From the NCBI GenBank assembly GCA_964645765.1, contig CAZYBE010000019.1, positions 1 through 54,912 of the forward strand: a DNA stretch of 54,912 bases, read 5' to 3'. Of this stretch, positions 1-9,251 are shown in pieces; the first letter of the stretch is position 1; the number at the start of each line of letters is the position of its first letter. This stretch comes from CAZGMN01 sp964645765. Its GTDB lineage: Bacteria > Acidobacteriota > Aminicenantia > Aminicenantales > Aminicenantaceae. The notes below the pieces were generated by a model. That model searched no databases. It was not told the DNA's origin and saw only the letters and a program-made list of their open reading frames with translations. Position numbers and translations under genes: made by a program.

Positions 1-5
1 TTTAT

Positions 6-35
6 TTGACGCTCCTGATTTCCCTATGCTATATA
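6..35 (+). promoter_or_regulatory. Candidate sigma70 promoter for the glucan operon
   Basis: A TTGACG -35 box (6-11) is followed after 18 bp by a TATATA -10 box (30-35). Transcription would start near 42 and leave a leader of about 78 nt before the first GH57 gene. No clear Shine-Dalgarno sequence precedes the ATG at 121. The site was found by matching to the consensus only, and the region is AT-rich, so chance is possible. Confidence 0.35.
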
Positions 36-120
36 CACATCGTTATGATAAGAATCTATCGCCTTCTGACGAAATTCATTTCAAAAGTATCGGCTGAAAA
101 AAATTCCGGCTTTAGACACG

Positions 121-1794
121 ATGAGTAACAATAGCTCCCCTGTTTCTATCACCTTTCTCTGGCATATGCATCAGCCTCTTTATAAGAATCCTGAAGACGG
201 AAGTTATCTCCTTCCCTGGGTGCGTCTCCACGCCACAAAGGATTATTTTGATATGGCAGCACTGATCGAGGCTGTTCCCCAGATGCGTGCTGTCATCAAT
301 TTTGTCCCTTCCCTTTTTGTCCAGCTGGAGGATTATGCCCAAGGCATTGCCAAGGATCCTTTCCTCGAATACAGCTCAAAGCCTGTCTCCAAGCTCACTG
401 ATAAAGAAAAGCTTTTTTTGCTGAATAATTTTTTCACGGTCAATAAGAAAAGAAAAATTGACCCCTCGGCACGCTACAGCGAACTCTGGAAAAAGAAAGC
501 GCAGGCTGGAAGCGAGCCAGAAAAGCTATTGAACAGTTTTTCCCTTGAGGATTACTCAGACCTGCAGGTCCTCTTTAACCTTGCCTGGTGTGGCCCGACT
601 CTCAGAAAGGACTCTCAGGTCGCCTCACTCATAGCCAAGGACCGAAGCTTCACCCAAAAGGAAAAAGAGCTCTTGCTGGCCAAGCAGCAGGAATTGATCT
701 CTCGAATCATACCGACTTACAGAAGACTGCAGGAGAAAGGCCGGATAGAGGTTTCTGTCTCTCCCTTCTATCATCCCCTGCTTCCTCTTCTTTGCGACAG
801 CTACTCGGCCGAAGAGGCTCAACCAGGAATCACCCTGCCTCGCAGCCGCTTCACTCACCCCGAGGATGCCGAGGAGCAGATCCACCTGGCACTTCAATAT
901 TATCGTCAACTGTTCGGAACAGAGGCTCGAGGAATGTGGCCGCCAGAAGGCGGAGTCAGCAACAAGGCCCTGGAGCTGGCCATAAGGCAGGGATTAAAAT
1001 GGATAGCGACGGATGAGTCAATCCTGACAAGATCAGCATCATTCGGCGAGAAGACCATCAAAGAGATTGAGAGCTCGTTTCCTTCGGAAAAAATGTGTTC
1101 TCCATATATATATAAGACCCGGCAGGGAGAGATTTCGATATTCTTCCGCAACCAGGCCCTTTCCAATCTTATCAGCTTTGTCTATTCCTCATGGGATGAG
1201 GAAAAGGCTGCCGACGATTTCTTCCGTCAACTTCTCGCCCTGAATAGCTGCTTGAAGGAAGGTCCTGGACCATACATCATCTCCATCATCATGGACGGTG
1301 AAAATGCCTGGGAATATTTTCCCAAGGGAGGCGAAGTCTTCTTGCTCTCTTTGTATCAAAAGATTGCAGCCTGCCCTCAGTTCAAGCCTGTCACTTTTTC
1401 CGAATTTCTTTCAACGATAGGCAAGGGACACCAGAATTCGATAGCCAAAATCATGCCCGGATCCTGGATCAACGGAAATTTTTCCACCTGGATTGGGGAG
1501 CCTGTGAAAAATAAGGCCTGGGACTATCTCTACCAGGCAAGGAAGACACTCGAAGAATTTACAGCCCGCCTCTCGCTCAAGGAAAAGAAGCAAAAAAGAA
1601 GGGCAATCGAAAAAGCCCTAAAAACAATCTACGTCGCCGAAGGGAGCGACTGGTTCTGGTGGCTGCAGAGCGGCGAACAAGCGGAAAACGAGAGGAAATT
1701 TTCAATAATAATGAAATTGCACTTGAAAGAGGTTTACAAAGCGCTGGGCCTTGAAATTCCTGCTTATCTCACAGATATTCATTCAACAAAATAG
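121..1794 (+). CDS. Glycoside hydrolase family 57 protein (alpha-amylase/amylopullulanase type)
   Basis: This 557-residue cytoplasmic protein (no signal peptide) is predicted to hydrolyse or rearrange alpha-1,4/1,6-glucans. The GH57 start motif HMHQPLY lies at about residues 15-21. A WPPEGGVS segment (about 274-281) carries the expected nucleophile Glu. IIMDGENAWEYF (about 389-400) carries the expected acid/base Asp, in the pattern seen in amylopullulanase-like GH57 enzymes. The C-terminal third is helical and contains GSDWFWW, a common GH57 feature. The next GH57 gene starts 8 bp after its stop, so the two are probably cotranscribed. The exact substrate (maltodextrin, glycogen or pullulan) cannot be read from sequence. 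Family assignment is secure and specificity is not. The start was accepted because homology begins within 15 residues of this ATG, although no Shine-Dalgarno sequence is visible. Confidence 0.88.
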   Translation: MSNNSSPVSITFLWHMHQPLYKNPEDGSYLLPWVRLHATKDYFDMAALIEAVPQMRAVINFVPSLFVQLEDYAQGIAKDPFLEYSSKPVSKLTDKEKLFLLNNFFTVNKKRKIDPSARYSELWKKKAQAGSEPEKLLNSFSLEDYSDLQVLFNLAWCGPTLRKDSQVASLIAKDRSFTQKEKELLLAKQQELISRIIPTYRRLQEKGRIEVSVSPFYHPLLPLLCDSYSAEEAQPGITLPRSRFTHPEDAEEQIHLALQYYRQLFGTEARGMWPPEGGVSNKALELAIRQGLKWIATDESILTRSASFGEKTIKEIESSFPSEKMCSPYIYKTRQGEISIFFRNQALSNLISFVYSSWDEEKAADDFFRQLLALNSCLKEGPGPYIISIIMDGENAWEYFPKGGEVFLLSLYQKIAACPQFKPVTFSEFLSTIGKGHQNSIAKIMPGSWINGNFSTWIGEPVKNKAWDYLYQARKTLEEFTARLSLKEKKQKRRAIEKALKTIYVAEGSDWFWWLQSGEQAENERKFSIIMKLHLKEVYKALGLEIPAYLTDIHSTK

Positions 1795-1802
1795 GAACTT
1801 TT

Positions 1803-3971
1803 ATGAATAAGATATATCTCATTTTCGGCTGCCACTGTCATCAACCTTTGGGTAACTTCGAGATGGTGATTGACAGAATCTACTACGATGCTTACCTTGC
1901 CTTCCTCGAAGTTATTTCACGCCACCCGAAGATAAAGATAACCCTTCACTACAGCGGAATTCTGCTCGATTGGATAAGCGAGAAACATCCAGAATTCTTC
2001 AAGATTCTTGCCGGCTTGGTCAAAAGAGGCCAGGTGGAGCTCCTGTCCGGCAGCTATTATGAGGCCATCCTCCCCGTAATCCCTGAAAGAGACCAGGTCG
2101 AGCAAATAAAGAGGCTGTCAGGGTTTATTGAAAAAAAATTCACGACCTTGCCCCAGGGGATGTGGCTTGCCGAGCGCGTCTGGGAGCCAAAGCTGGCAAA
2201 GACGCTCGCCGCTTCAGGAATGAAATTCTCTCTTGTTGACGATTTCCATTTCAAGGCTTCTGGCCTGAAGGAAGCCGAGCTCCTGGGTTACTTTAATGTG
2301 GAGGATGAAGGGTCTCTTTTCTCCCTCTTTCCCATCAGTGAATGGCTGAGATACTCTGTTCCCTTTCAAGAAGTTGAACAGAGCATCGAATATCTCCGCC
2401 AGATGTCAGAGCTCAAAGAAAATGCTTTGCTGGTCATCGTCGATGACGGCGAGAAATTCGGCGCCTGGCCCGGCACCAAGAAATGGGTCTATGAGGAAGG
2501 ATGGCTGGAGCATTTCCTCTCAGCGCTGGAGGAAAACAGCCAGTGGATAGAGACCTTGACCTGCAGCGAGTATATTCAGAGATTCCCTCCAGCCGGGCTG
2601 GTCTATCTTCCCATCGGTGCCTATTTCGAGATGGGCGAATGGTCTCTCTTTGCCGAGCGTGCCATTGATTACCAGAGCCTAGTCGAGAAGCTCAAGCAAG
2701 AAGGGCTCCTGGAAAAATACAAGGGCTATCTTAAAGGAGGAATATGGAGAAATTTCCTTGTCAAATACCCTGAAAGCAATCAGCTCCATAAGAAAATGCT
2801 GGCTCTTAGCCAATCGATCTATAAGCTGGAAAAGAGCGCGGAAAAGAATTCCCGGTATAAAAAAACCATCGACAAGGCTTATACCGAGCTCCTGAAAGCC
2901 CAATGCAACGACGGCTACTGGCACGGAGTCTTTGGCGGCCTTTATCTCCCGCATCTGAGGGATGCGCTTTACAGGCATCTCATCCAGGGAGAAAGGTATG
3001 TTGAGCAAATCATCCATCATCAGGAAAAAGAATGGTGTGATACTGAGGTGTTCGATTTCGATGGAGACGGCCAGCCAGAAATTATTCTCAGCAATCCCTG
3101 GCTCAAAGCTTATTTCGACCCTGCAGAAGGCGGGATGATGTTTGAGCTCGACTACAAGCCAAATAATTTCAATCTCACCAATTCCATAGCGCGCAGGTTG
3201 GAGCACTATCACCAGGCCATAGCTGCAAGCCTCGAGAAAAAGAAAGGCGAGCAGGCCGAGGAGCATGCCAGCATTCACGACCTCGGCAAGGGCACCGGAC
3301 TTGAAAGGCTTAAGGAGTATCTTGTCTATGACAAGCACAGAAGAGCCTGCCTCATCGACCATCTCTTGGATAAAAATACAGACCTCTCTCAATTCAGCTC
3401 AGCCAGTTATTCGGAGAAAGGAAATTTTGCCAGACTTCCTTACGATTATTCGATCAAGAAGACGAAAGAACGCGCAAGATTAGCTTTAAAAAGAAGAGGA
3501 GCTTTAAGCCAAAATGGCCTCTTTCCAATTGAAATAGTCAAAAGGATTCGAATGTTGTATAATGACGCATCTTTGGATATTAGTTACGTGATCGTCAATT
3601 GTGGCAACGAGCAGTTAGAATTTTCTTTTGGAGTCGAGTTTAATTTTGCCATGCTGGCCGGCCGAAACCCGCAGGTCACTATCGCCTTTGGAAAAGAAGA
3701 AGAGCGGTATCTGATGGCCACTTCTGGGATAAAAGCAGGAGTCAACAGTTTTGAAATCAGGAATGAATTAGAAAAATTCTCCTTGTCTCTTGACATGGAG
3801 AAGGAGCCAGCCGTATGGCACTTTCCGGTTGAAACAATCTCCCAGTCAGAAAAGGGATTTGACCTGACCTATCAAAGCACAGTCGTTATGCCCAAATGGG
3901 AGATAATACTTGAAGGCGCCGGAAAATGGACGGCAGGGATGAGAATTTCTGTGAAGTCTCTTGGGGCATGA
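1803..3971 (+). CDS. GH57 4-alpha-glucanotransferase/alpha-amylase with DUF1925-DUF1926 region
   Basis: This 722-residue protein has the architecture of the Thermococcus litoralis type of GH57 4-alpha-glucanotransferase: an N-terminal catalytic barrel beginning FGCHCHQPLGNF, a helical middle region and a C-terminal beta-sandwich. WLAERVWEP places the nucleophile at about Glu124, and VIVDDGEKFG places the acid/base at about Asp214. These positions almost coincide with those known for the archaeal enzyme. The region from about 380 on (YWHGVFGGLYLPHLR, then FDFDGDGQPEI) matches the usual DUF1925/DUF1926 extension. It would disproportionate maltodextrins released from glycogen in the cytoplasm. 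It lies between another GH57 gene and galT in one directional block. A hydrolytic rather than transferase preference cannot be excluded. Confidence 0.9.
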   Translation: MNKIYLIFGCHCHQPLGNFEMVIDRIYYDAYLAFLEVISRHPKIKITLHYSGILLDWISEKHPEFFKILAGLVKRGQVELLSGSYYEAILPVIPERDQVEQIKRLSGFIEKKFTTLPQGMWLAERVWEPKLAKTLAASGMKFSLVDDFHFKASGLKEAELLGYFNVEDEGSLFSLFPISEWLRYSVPFQEVEQSIEYLRQMSELKENALLVIVDDGEKFGAWPGTKKWVYEEGWLEHFLSALEENSQWIETLTCSEYIQRFPPAGLVYLPIGAYFEMGEWSLFAERAIDYQSLVEKLKQEGLLEKYKGYLKGGIWRNFLVKYPESNQLHKKMLALSQSIYKLEKSAEKNSRYKKTIDKAYTELLKAQCNDGYWHGVFGGLYLPHLRDALYRHLIQGERYVEQIIHHQEKEWCDTEVFDFDGDGQPEIILSNPWLKAYFDPAEGGMMFELDYKPNNFNLTNSIARRLEHYHQAIAASLEKKKGEQAEEHASIHDLGKGTGLERLKEYLVYDKHRRACLIDHLLDKNTDLSQFSSASYSEKGNFARLPYDYSIKKTKERARLALKRRGALSQNGLFPIEIVKRIRMLYNDASLDISYVIVNCGNEQLEFSFGVEFNFAMLAGRNPQVTIAFGKEEERYLMATSGIKAGVNSFEIRNELEKFSLSLDMEKEPAVWHFPVETISQSEKGFDLTYQSTVVMPKWEIILEGAGKWTAGMRISVKSLGA

Positions 3972-4038
3972 TTTAAGAGCATGATTTTGTTAAAATGCAC
4001 ATCCAGCTCAAAAAGCTATATTCTCATAAGGAGGATCC

Positions 4039-5070
4039 ATGCCAGAGCTCAGATATGATCCCTTGCAACATCGCTGGGTTATCATTTCTACTGAAAGAGC
4101 CGCCCGGCCCTCAGACCTTCACGATTCGACCAAATACAACAGCGTAAAGGCCTGTCCCTTCTGTGAAGGCTTTGAATCATCCACCCCTCCAGAGATTTGG
4201 TCGATAAGAGAGCCCAACACCTCTCCCAACTCGCCTGGATGGAAGGTAAGGATAGTTCCTAATAAGTTTCCAGCGCTGAAAATCGAAGCTGGCGGAAAAA
4301 AGTTTGGAATCGGCCTCTACGATATGATTGAAGGCGTTGGAGCCCATGAAGTCATCATCGAGACGCCCAACCACGATTTGAGTTTACCAGACCTCCCTCC
4401 AGAACAGGTCAAATGGGTCCTTCTTGCCTACCGGGAAAGGCTTAGAGACCTTTATAAGGATACTCGCTTCAAGTATGTCCTGATTTTCAAAAATCACGGA
4501 ATGAGTGCAGGCGCGTCCTTAGCCCATCCTCACTCCCAGCTCATCGCCACACCCATAGTCCCTCGAAACATCAACATTAAGCTTCAGACTGCAAAAAGCC
4601 ACTACGAAAAGAAGGAACGCTGCCTCATCTGCGACCTCATTCAACAGGAGATAAGCACGAATACCAGGGTCGTCAGCATCGAGAATGGGTTTGTGGCCTT
4701 TGCTCCCTATGCTTCCCGTTTCCCTTTCGAACTCTTCATCGCTCCTGTTGAGCATAACTACAGCTTCGCCGAGGTCTCGGATGACGAGCTGGAACGATTC
4801 GCTCATTTTCTTAAGAATATCCTCTACCGGCTGAAGCAAGTCCTCAATGACCCGCCTTACAATTTTGTCCTGAACACCTCTCCCAATATTGAAGCCAAAC
4901 CCAAGTTTTCAGACCAGTGGGTGACGATCAAATACGACTATCACTGGCATATCGAAGTCATCCCCCGCCTGGTTAGAATCGCCGGCTTTGAATGGGGCAG
5001 CGGCTTTTACATCAATCCGAGCATACCCGAGGAGGCGGCTAAATACCTTCGGGATATGAAGAGTGAATAG
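4039..5070 (+). CDS. galT: Galactose-1-phosphate uridylyltransferase
   Basis: This 343-residue HIT-superfamily nucleotidyltransferase carries out UDP-hexose/hexose-1-phosphate exchange (Leloir pathway). It opens with ELRYDPLQHRWVIIS, typical of GalT. The active-site triad motif HPHSQ lies at 163-167, with the nucleophilic His at about 165. Two zinc knuckle pairs are visible: CPFC (39-42) and CLIC (195-198). A strong Shine-Dalgarno AAGGAGG precedes the ATG. Its place between glucan-processing enzymes suggests it feeds hexose-1-phosphate or UDP-sugars into or out of the glycogen pool. No galK or galE is present in the window, so its role may be wider than galactose use. The downstream branching-enzyme frame approaches or overlaps its stop. 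Confidence 0.93.
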   Translation: MPELRYDPLQHRWVIISTERAARPSDLHDSTKYNSVKACPFCEGFESSTPPEIWSIREPNTSPNSPGWKVRIVPNKFPALKIEAGGKKFGIGLYDMIEGVGAHEVIIETPNHDLSLPDLPPEQVKWVLLAYRERLRDLYKDTRFKYVLIFKNHGMSAGASLAHPHSQLIATPIVPRNINIKLQTAKSHYEKKERCLICDLIQQEISTNTRVVSIENGFVAFAPYASRFPFELFIAPVEHNYSFAEVSDDELERFAHFLKNILYRLKQVLNDPPYNFVLNTSPNIEAKPKFSDQWVTIKYDYHWHIEVIPRLVRIAGFEWGSGFYINPSIPEEAAKYLRDMKSE

Positions 5071-5089
5071 CCAGACTTTTTGCTCGAAA

Positions 5090-6832
5090 ATGTCTGAATT
5101 AAGAAAAAATCCAAAAAAGAAAAAAGGATATTTTTTTCTCGTCTTGCACAGCCATATTCCCTATGTCATTGGCCAGCGCGACTGGCCGCATGGAACGAGC
5201 TGGCTCTATGAGGCTGCGGCCGAGACTTATTTACCTCTGCTGAATTCCTTCTACGACCTCGAGGAGCAAGGAATAAAGCCCAGAGTCACCATGAGTCTCA
5301 CCCCTATATTATGTGAGCAGCTCTGCCATCCCAGCTTCTCCCAAGGCCTTATGAGCTACATCAAAGAAAAAATCAATGTGGCTTCTCAGAATGGAGCGGC
5401 CTTTAAAAAAATTGGTGAAAATCACAAAACCTATCTTGCCGACTGGTGGGCGGATTATTACCGAAGGATGGGTGAGTCCTTTGAAGTGCGCTTTAAAAAG
5501 GACCTGGTCAACGCTTTTAAAATCCTTCAGGATAATGGCAGCATTGAAATCATGACTTCAGCCGCCACTCACGGCTACCTCCCCCTTCTTGGCTTTGATG
5601 AGTGTGTCAATGCCCAGGTCAAGCTGGGCGTTCAAAGCTATCGCCGCCTTTTTGGAAGAGTTCCGGCAGGAATCTGGCTTCCAGAGTGTGCCTACCGTCC
5701 GGGCTACAGATGGAGCTTCCCTGTCCATGAGAAGAGAAAAAGAGCGAGGAAGAGGAACGGCCTTGAAGAGTTCCTCATCGATTCAGACCTCAAGTATTTC
5801 ATCATTGATTCCCATCTTCTCCGCGGAGGAAAAGCGATAGGAATGTACCTTTCACGCTTCAAAGCTCTGCAGAACTTGTGGAAAAGGTTTTCCTCAAGCT
5901 ACAAGCCTCTGAAGGAAGATAGCGAAAAGCTTCCCCAATCCCTGTATTTTCTCCAGTCCAGGAATTCCGCAGAGACGGTTGCTGTCTTCACCCGGGATTC
6001 TCAAACCAGCCTTCAGGTTTGGAGCGGGCAATGGGGCTATCCTGGAAATGGCCTCTATCTCGATTTCCACAAGAAGCATCATCCTGGCGGCCTCCGCTAC
6101 TGGCGAGTGACGGATTATAAGGCTGACCTGGGGGATAAGGAAGAATACTATCCTGATAAAGTTCCAGCAATCATAGAGGAGCAATCCGACCACTTCCTCC
6201 ATCTGGCGAAGAAAACACTTCTCGACTATCAGCAGAGGACAGGCCTGGAAGGTGCTTTGACAGCACCCTTTGATACCGAGCTTTTCGGGCACTGGTGGTT
6301 TGAAGGCTGTCAATGGATTTTCCGCCTGATGCAAAAAATGGCTGAAGACAAGGATATAAGCCCTTCCACCTGCAGCAAGTATCTGGAGGAGTTCCCCCAC
6401 GGTGAAATCATAGCTCTGCCTGAAGGGTCATGGGGTGAGGGCGGATTTCACTACATCTGGCTCAATGAGCAGACAGAATGGACCTGGAAGAAAATTTATA
6501 ATGCAGAAGAAAGATTCATCGGCCTTGTCAAAAAATGGCATTCAAAGGGAAATCGAGCGGCAGAGAGGATACTGAAGCAGGCGGCAAGAGAGCTTCTCCT
6601 CCTGGAAAGCTCAGACTGGCAATTCTTGATCACCACCTGGAGCGCAAGAGACTATGCTGAAGAGCGGGTGAGCTTTCACTACGATAACTTCCAGAAGCTG
6701 TGCCATCTCGCAGAGGAAACCGAGGCAAATGGAGAGCTTTCTCAAGAAGCCGAAGGCTTTCTCCGCTCCTGCGAGGAAAAAGATAGCATTTTTCCTGAGA
6801 TAGATTTGAGGTGGTGGCTGGCCAGTCCATAG
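5090..6832 (+). CDS. GH57 1,4-alpha-glucan branching enzyme
   Basis: This cytoplasmic enzyme of about 580 residues forms alpha-1,6 branches in glycogen. The start motif LHSHIPYV, then GIWLPECAYRPG (nucleophile about Glu199) and TAPFDTELFGHWWFEG (acid/base about Asp395), match the branching-enzyme group of GH57. The C-terminal helical part ends with SSDWQFLITTWSARDYAEER, characteristic of the DUF1957 domain. The frame is open back to a GTG at 5063 that would overlap galT by 8 bases. I prefer the ATG at 5090 because homology begins about 15 residues later and the extra residues (MNSQTFCSK) look unconserved. Neither start has a good Shine-Dalgarno sequence, so translational coupling to galT is likely. 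The convergent glgA gene ends 6 bp away. Confidence 0.9.
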   Translation: MSELRKNPKKKKGYFFLVLHSHIPYVIGQRDWPHGTSWLYEAAAETYLPLLNSFYDLEEQGIKPRVTMSLTPILCEQLCHPSFSQGLMSYIKEKINVASQNGAAFKKIGENHKTYLADWWADYYRRMGESFEVRFKKDLVNAFKILQDNGSIEIMTSAATHGYLPLLGFDECVNAQVKLGVQSYRRLFGRVPAGIWLPECAYRPGYRWSFPVHEKRKRARKRNGLEEFLIDSDLKYFIIDSHLLRGGKAIGMYLSRFKALQNLWKRFSSSYKPLKEDSEKLPQSLYFLQSRNSAETVAVFTRDSQTSLQVWSGQWGYPGNGLYLDFHKKHHPGGLRYWRVTDYKADLGDKEEYYPDKVPAIIEEQSDHFLHLAKKTLLDYQQRTGLEGALTAPFDTELFGHWWFEGCQWIFRLMQKMAEDKDISPSTCSKYLEEFPHGEIIALPEGSWGEGGFHYIWLNEQTEWTWKKIYNAEERFIGLVKKWHSKGNRAAERILKQAARELLLLESSDWQFLITTWSARDYAEERVSFHYDNFQKLCHLAEETEANGELSQEAEGFLRSCEEKDSIFPEIDLRWWLASP

Positions 6833-6838
6833 GTTACG

Positions 6839-8302
6839 CTATGGGCTCTTGGACAGGACCCGGTCATAGATTTCAGCATATTTAATAGCGGATTTCTTCC
6901 AGGAAAAATCCTCTTTCATCGCTTTCTTCACTAGTTTCTGCCATAGTCTTTTATTCTGGTAGGCTGTAAGGGTTTTCTTGACCTCTTCGATGAGCGCTGC
7001 GGATGAATACTCGGTAAACTTGAACCCGTTTCCCTGCTCTGTCTCAGGGTTAAACTCCTGGATGGTATCATCCAGCCCTCCAGTGGCTCTGACAATGGGA
7101 ACGGTTCCATACTTGAGGCTATACATTTGATTCAAGCCGCAGGGCTCATAGCGCGAAGGCATGAGGAACATATCCGAGCCAGCCTCAATCTTGTGGGCAA
7201 GAACATTGTCAAAACCGATTTTAACCCCAAAACGCCCCTTGTATTTCTTTCCCAAATCTGCAATCTGTTTTTCGTATTTCTCCTCTCCCTGGCCCAACAG
7301 GACCAGGAGCAAGTCCAGCTTCATCAGCTCATCCACGGCTTCAGCCAGAATGTCACATCCTTTCTGCTGGGCAAGGCGGGTGGTCATACCAATGATAGGA
7401 GAATCCTCCGACCCCTTCAGCTTCATGACCCTTCTCAAATCTTCCTTGCACTTGCGCTTTCCGGATAAATCCTTTGCGCTATAGCGGGAAGCAATATGGG
7501 GGTCAGTCTCCGGATTCCACTCTGCATAATCCACTCCATTTAGCACTCCGTAGAGGTCATCGCTTCTGTCTCTGAGCACACCATCCAAGCCATAACCGTA
7601 TTCCGGAGTCTTGATCTCCTGGGCATACTTCTCGCTGACCGTGGTGACGATGTCGGAGAATTGAATCCCGCCTTTCATGAAATTCATCAGGCCGTAGTAT
7701 TCAAGCCCGTTCATCGAAAAAAGCTCCGGGGACAAGCCGCTGACGGCCATGTATTCCTTGGGGAAAATTCCCTGGTAGGCCAGATTGTGGATGGTGAAGA
7801 CTGTGCGGATGGAGCCGAAAAAGGGGTCATCCTTGCCCAAGGTCTTCAGGTAAACAGGCAAAAGAGCAGTTTGCCACTCGTTGCAATGAATGATAACCGG
7901 CTGAAAATTTATCGACCTGCATAAATAAAGAACGGCTCTGCAAAAGAAAATAAACCTGTCGGCGTTATCAAAATAGTCTCCTTCCGAGGTGCCATAGAGC
8001 ATGCTGCGGTCGAAAAATTCATCCCGCTTTATGAAATAGACCAGAAGATTGGGCCCTATCTCCGAATAGAAAACTTTTGCTTTTAAAAGCTTTCCCCTGA
8101 AAGGTATCTCCAAGGGCTCTTCCACCTGTTTCAATTTAAAAGTTCCTTCCATGATCGAGCGGTACATCGGCATGACTGTTATCACCTCGTAGCCGAGCCA
8201 GGCCAGAGCAGAGGGCAGGGAGGCTGAGACATCAGCCAATCCTCCGGTCTTGGCAAAAGGGTTGACTTCTGAGGAGGCAAACAAGATTTTCAATTGACTC
8301 AT
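6839..8302 (-). CDS. glgA: Glycogen synthase (GT5)
   Basis: This 487-residue GT-B glycosyltransferase elongates alpha-1,4-glucan from ADP- or UDP-glucose. It begins with ILFASSEVNPFAKTGGLADV, whose KTGGL (about 18-22) is the nucleotide-sugar binding loop. Near the C-terminus, SRYEPCGLNQMYSLKYG and VRATGGLDDT supply the second-domain donor-binding residues expected in GT5. Length equals that of typical bacterial GlgA. An AAGGAGAGG Shine-Dalgarno sequence precedes the start. It runs convergent to the branching enzyme, so polymer synthesis and branching are adjacent but in opposing transcripts. No glgC is visible in the window. Confidence 0.94.
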   Translation of the reverse strand: MSQLKILFASSEVNPFAKTGGLADVSASLPSALAWLGYEVITVMPMYRSIMEGTFKLKQVEEPLEIPFRGKLLKAKVFYSEIGPNLLVYFIKRDEFFDRSMLYGTSEGDYFDNADRFIFFCRAVLYLCRSINFQPVIIHCNEWQTALLPVYLKTLGKDDPFFGSIRTVFTIHNLAYQGIFPKEYMAVSGLSPELFSMNGLEYYGLMNFMKGGIQFSDIVTTVSEKYAQEIKTPEYGYGLDGVLRDRSDDLYGVLNGVDYAEWNPETDPHIASRYSAKDLSGKRKCKEDLRRVMKLKGSEDSPIIGMTTRLAQQKGCDILAEAVDELMKLDLLLVLLGQGEEKYEKQIADLGKKYKGRFGVKIGFDNVLAHKIEAGSDMFLMPSRYEPCGLNQMYSLKYGTVPIVRATGGLDDTIQEFNPETEQGNGFKFTEYSSAALIEEVKKTLTAYQNKRLWQKLVKKAMKEDFSWKKSAIKYAEIYDRVLSKSP

Positions 8303-8344
8303 CGTTCCTCTCCTTAAAGGAAATTCAGTATTTCCTATATTTCA

Positions 8345-8373
8345 ATAAAATCAGGCCATACTTTTTAAGGCAA
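8345..8373 (-). promoter_or_regulatory. Candidate glgA promoter within a 322-bp divergent spacer
   Basis: On the minus strand TTGCCT (8373-8368) and TTTTAT (8350-8345) are separated by 17 bp, each with four consensus matches, and lie about 45 bp upstream of glgA. The rest of the 8303-8624 spacer between glgA and the DUF502 gene is AT-rich and holds no ORF or repeat I recognise. Confidence 0.35.
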
Positions 8374-8624
8374 GAGATTTCTGAATGCTGACCCCCTCAG
8401 CCTGGAGATTGCTCATGCCCTCTATTCTATTTATTAATATAGCTGGAATCAGATATCTATAGTTTTTCGGCATCGATTTGAATATTTAATGATATTATAA
8501 CCCGATATTCTCAATAATGGCAACCAATTCATATTTACTATCTGTCAGTTTTATTCTAAATTAATTATCTATTGATGATTGACGACCTGGAAAGAAATCG
8601 TTTTCATAAAAAGGAGGGAAAAAT

Positions 8625-9251
8625 ATGTTGGCCAAAAAATTTGCCAAGACTTTGAGAAGATATTTCATAACCGGCATAGTAGTTATCGTCCCCATCTGGG
8701 TGACGGTATTGATCATCAGGGCGGTCATCAACCTCATCAATAATACTTTTAACTTCCTCCCCTCTGTGCTTCAGCCAAAAACTTATGTTCAATTCTTCGG
8801 CGTCGGGCTTATCATTGCCCTCTTGCTCATAATGCTTGTTGGCGCATTGGGAAGCAACTATCTTGGAAAAAGATTTCTCAGGTTTGGAGAGAATCTTCTG
8901 GAAAAAATTCCTGTGGTCAAGACAATTTACCAGGGAGTGAAGTATCTCACCACGGGCATTGTCGGCGACAAGAAGGTATTCTCCCGAGTTGTCTTGCTCA
9001 AGTTTCCGAAAATGGGATTGTCTATCATCGGGTTTGTCACTGGAGAAGCGGCAGGCCTAGTGCCAGACAGCAGAGGGAAAAAACTGTTAAAGGTTTTTGT
9101 CCCGACAACGCCCAATCCCACCACGGGTTTCTTCTTCATTGTTGCGGAGGACGAAGTTCAATCCCTTGATATCAGCGTTGAAGAAGCGTTTAAATTGATC
9201 ATATCGGCTGGATTCGCAGACCTGAAACTGGCTGAAAACAAACGGCCTTAA
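8625..9251 (+). CDS. DUF502 family inner-membrane protein
   Basis: This 208-residue protein has two N-terminal membrane segments (about 15-37, GIVVIVPIWVTVLIIRAV, and about 60-82, FFGVGLIIALLLIMLVGALG). A soluble domain follows, containing EKIPVVKTIYQGVKYL and the strand-rich FPKMGLSIIGFVTGE, which is the DUF502 signature. The molecular role of the family in bacteria is not established, so none is assigned. A strong Shine-Dalgarno AAGGAGGG sits at 8611-8618. Its stop overlaps the convergent next gene by four bases, so the two transcripts share a 3' end. Confidence 0.85.
   Translation: MLAKKFAKTLRRYFITGIVVIVPIWVTVLIIRAVINLINNTFNFLPSVLQPKTYVQFFGVGLIIALLLIMLVGALGSNYLGKRFLRFGENLLEKIPVVKTIYQGVKYLTTGIVGDKKVFSRVVLLKFPKMGLSIIGFVTGEAAGLVPDSRGKKLLKVFVPTTPNPTTGFFFIVAEDEVQSLDISVEEAFKLIISAGFADLKLAENKRP

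Noticed and set aside
2679..3392. A 237-codon minus-strand frame inside the GH57 glucanotransferase gene
   Set aside because: It lies wholly antisense to a well-supported enzyme, has no family motif or start signal, and similar antisense frames occur throughout the window as a by-product of codon bias.
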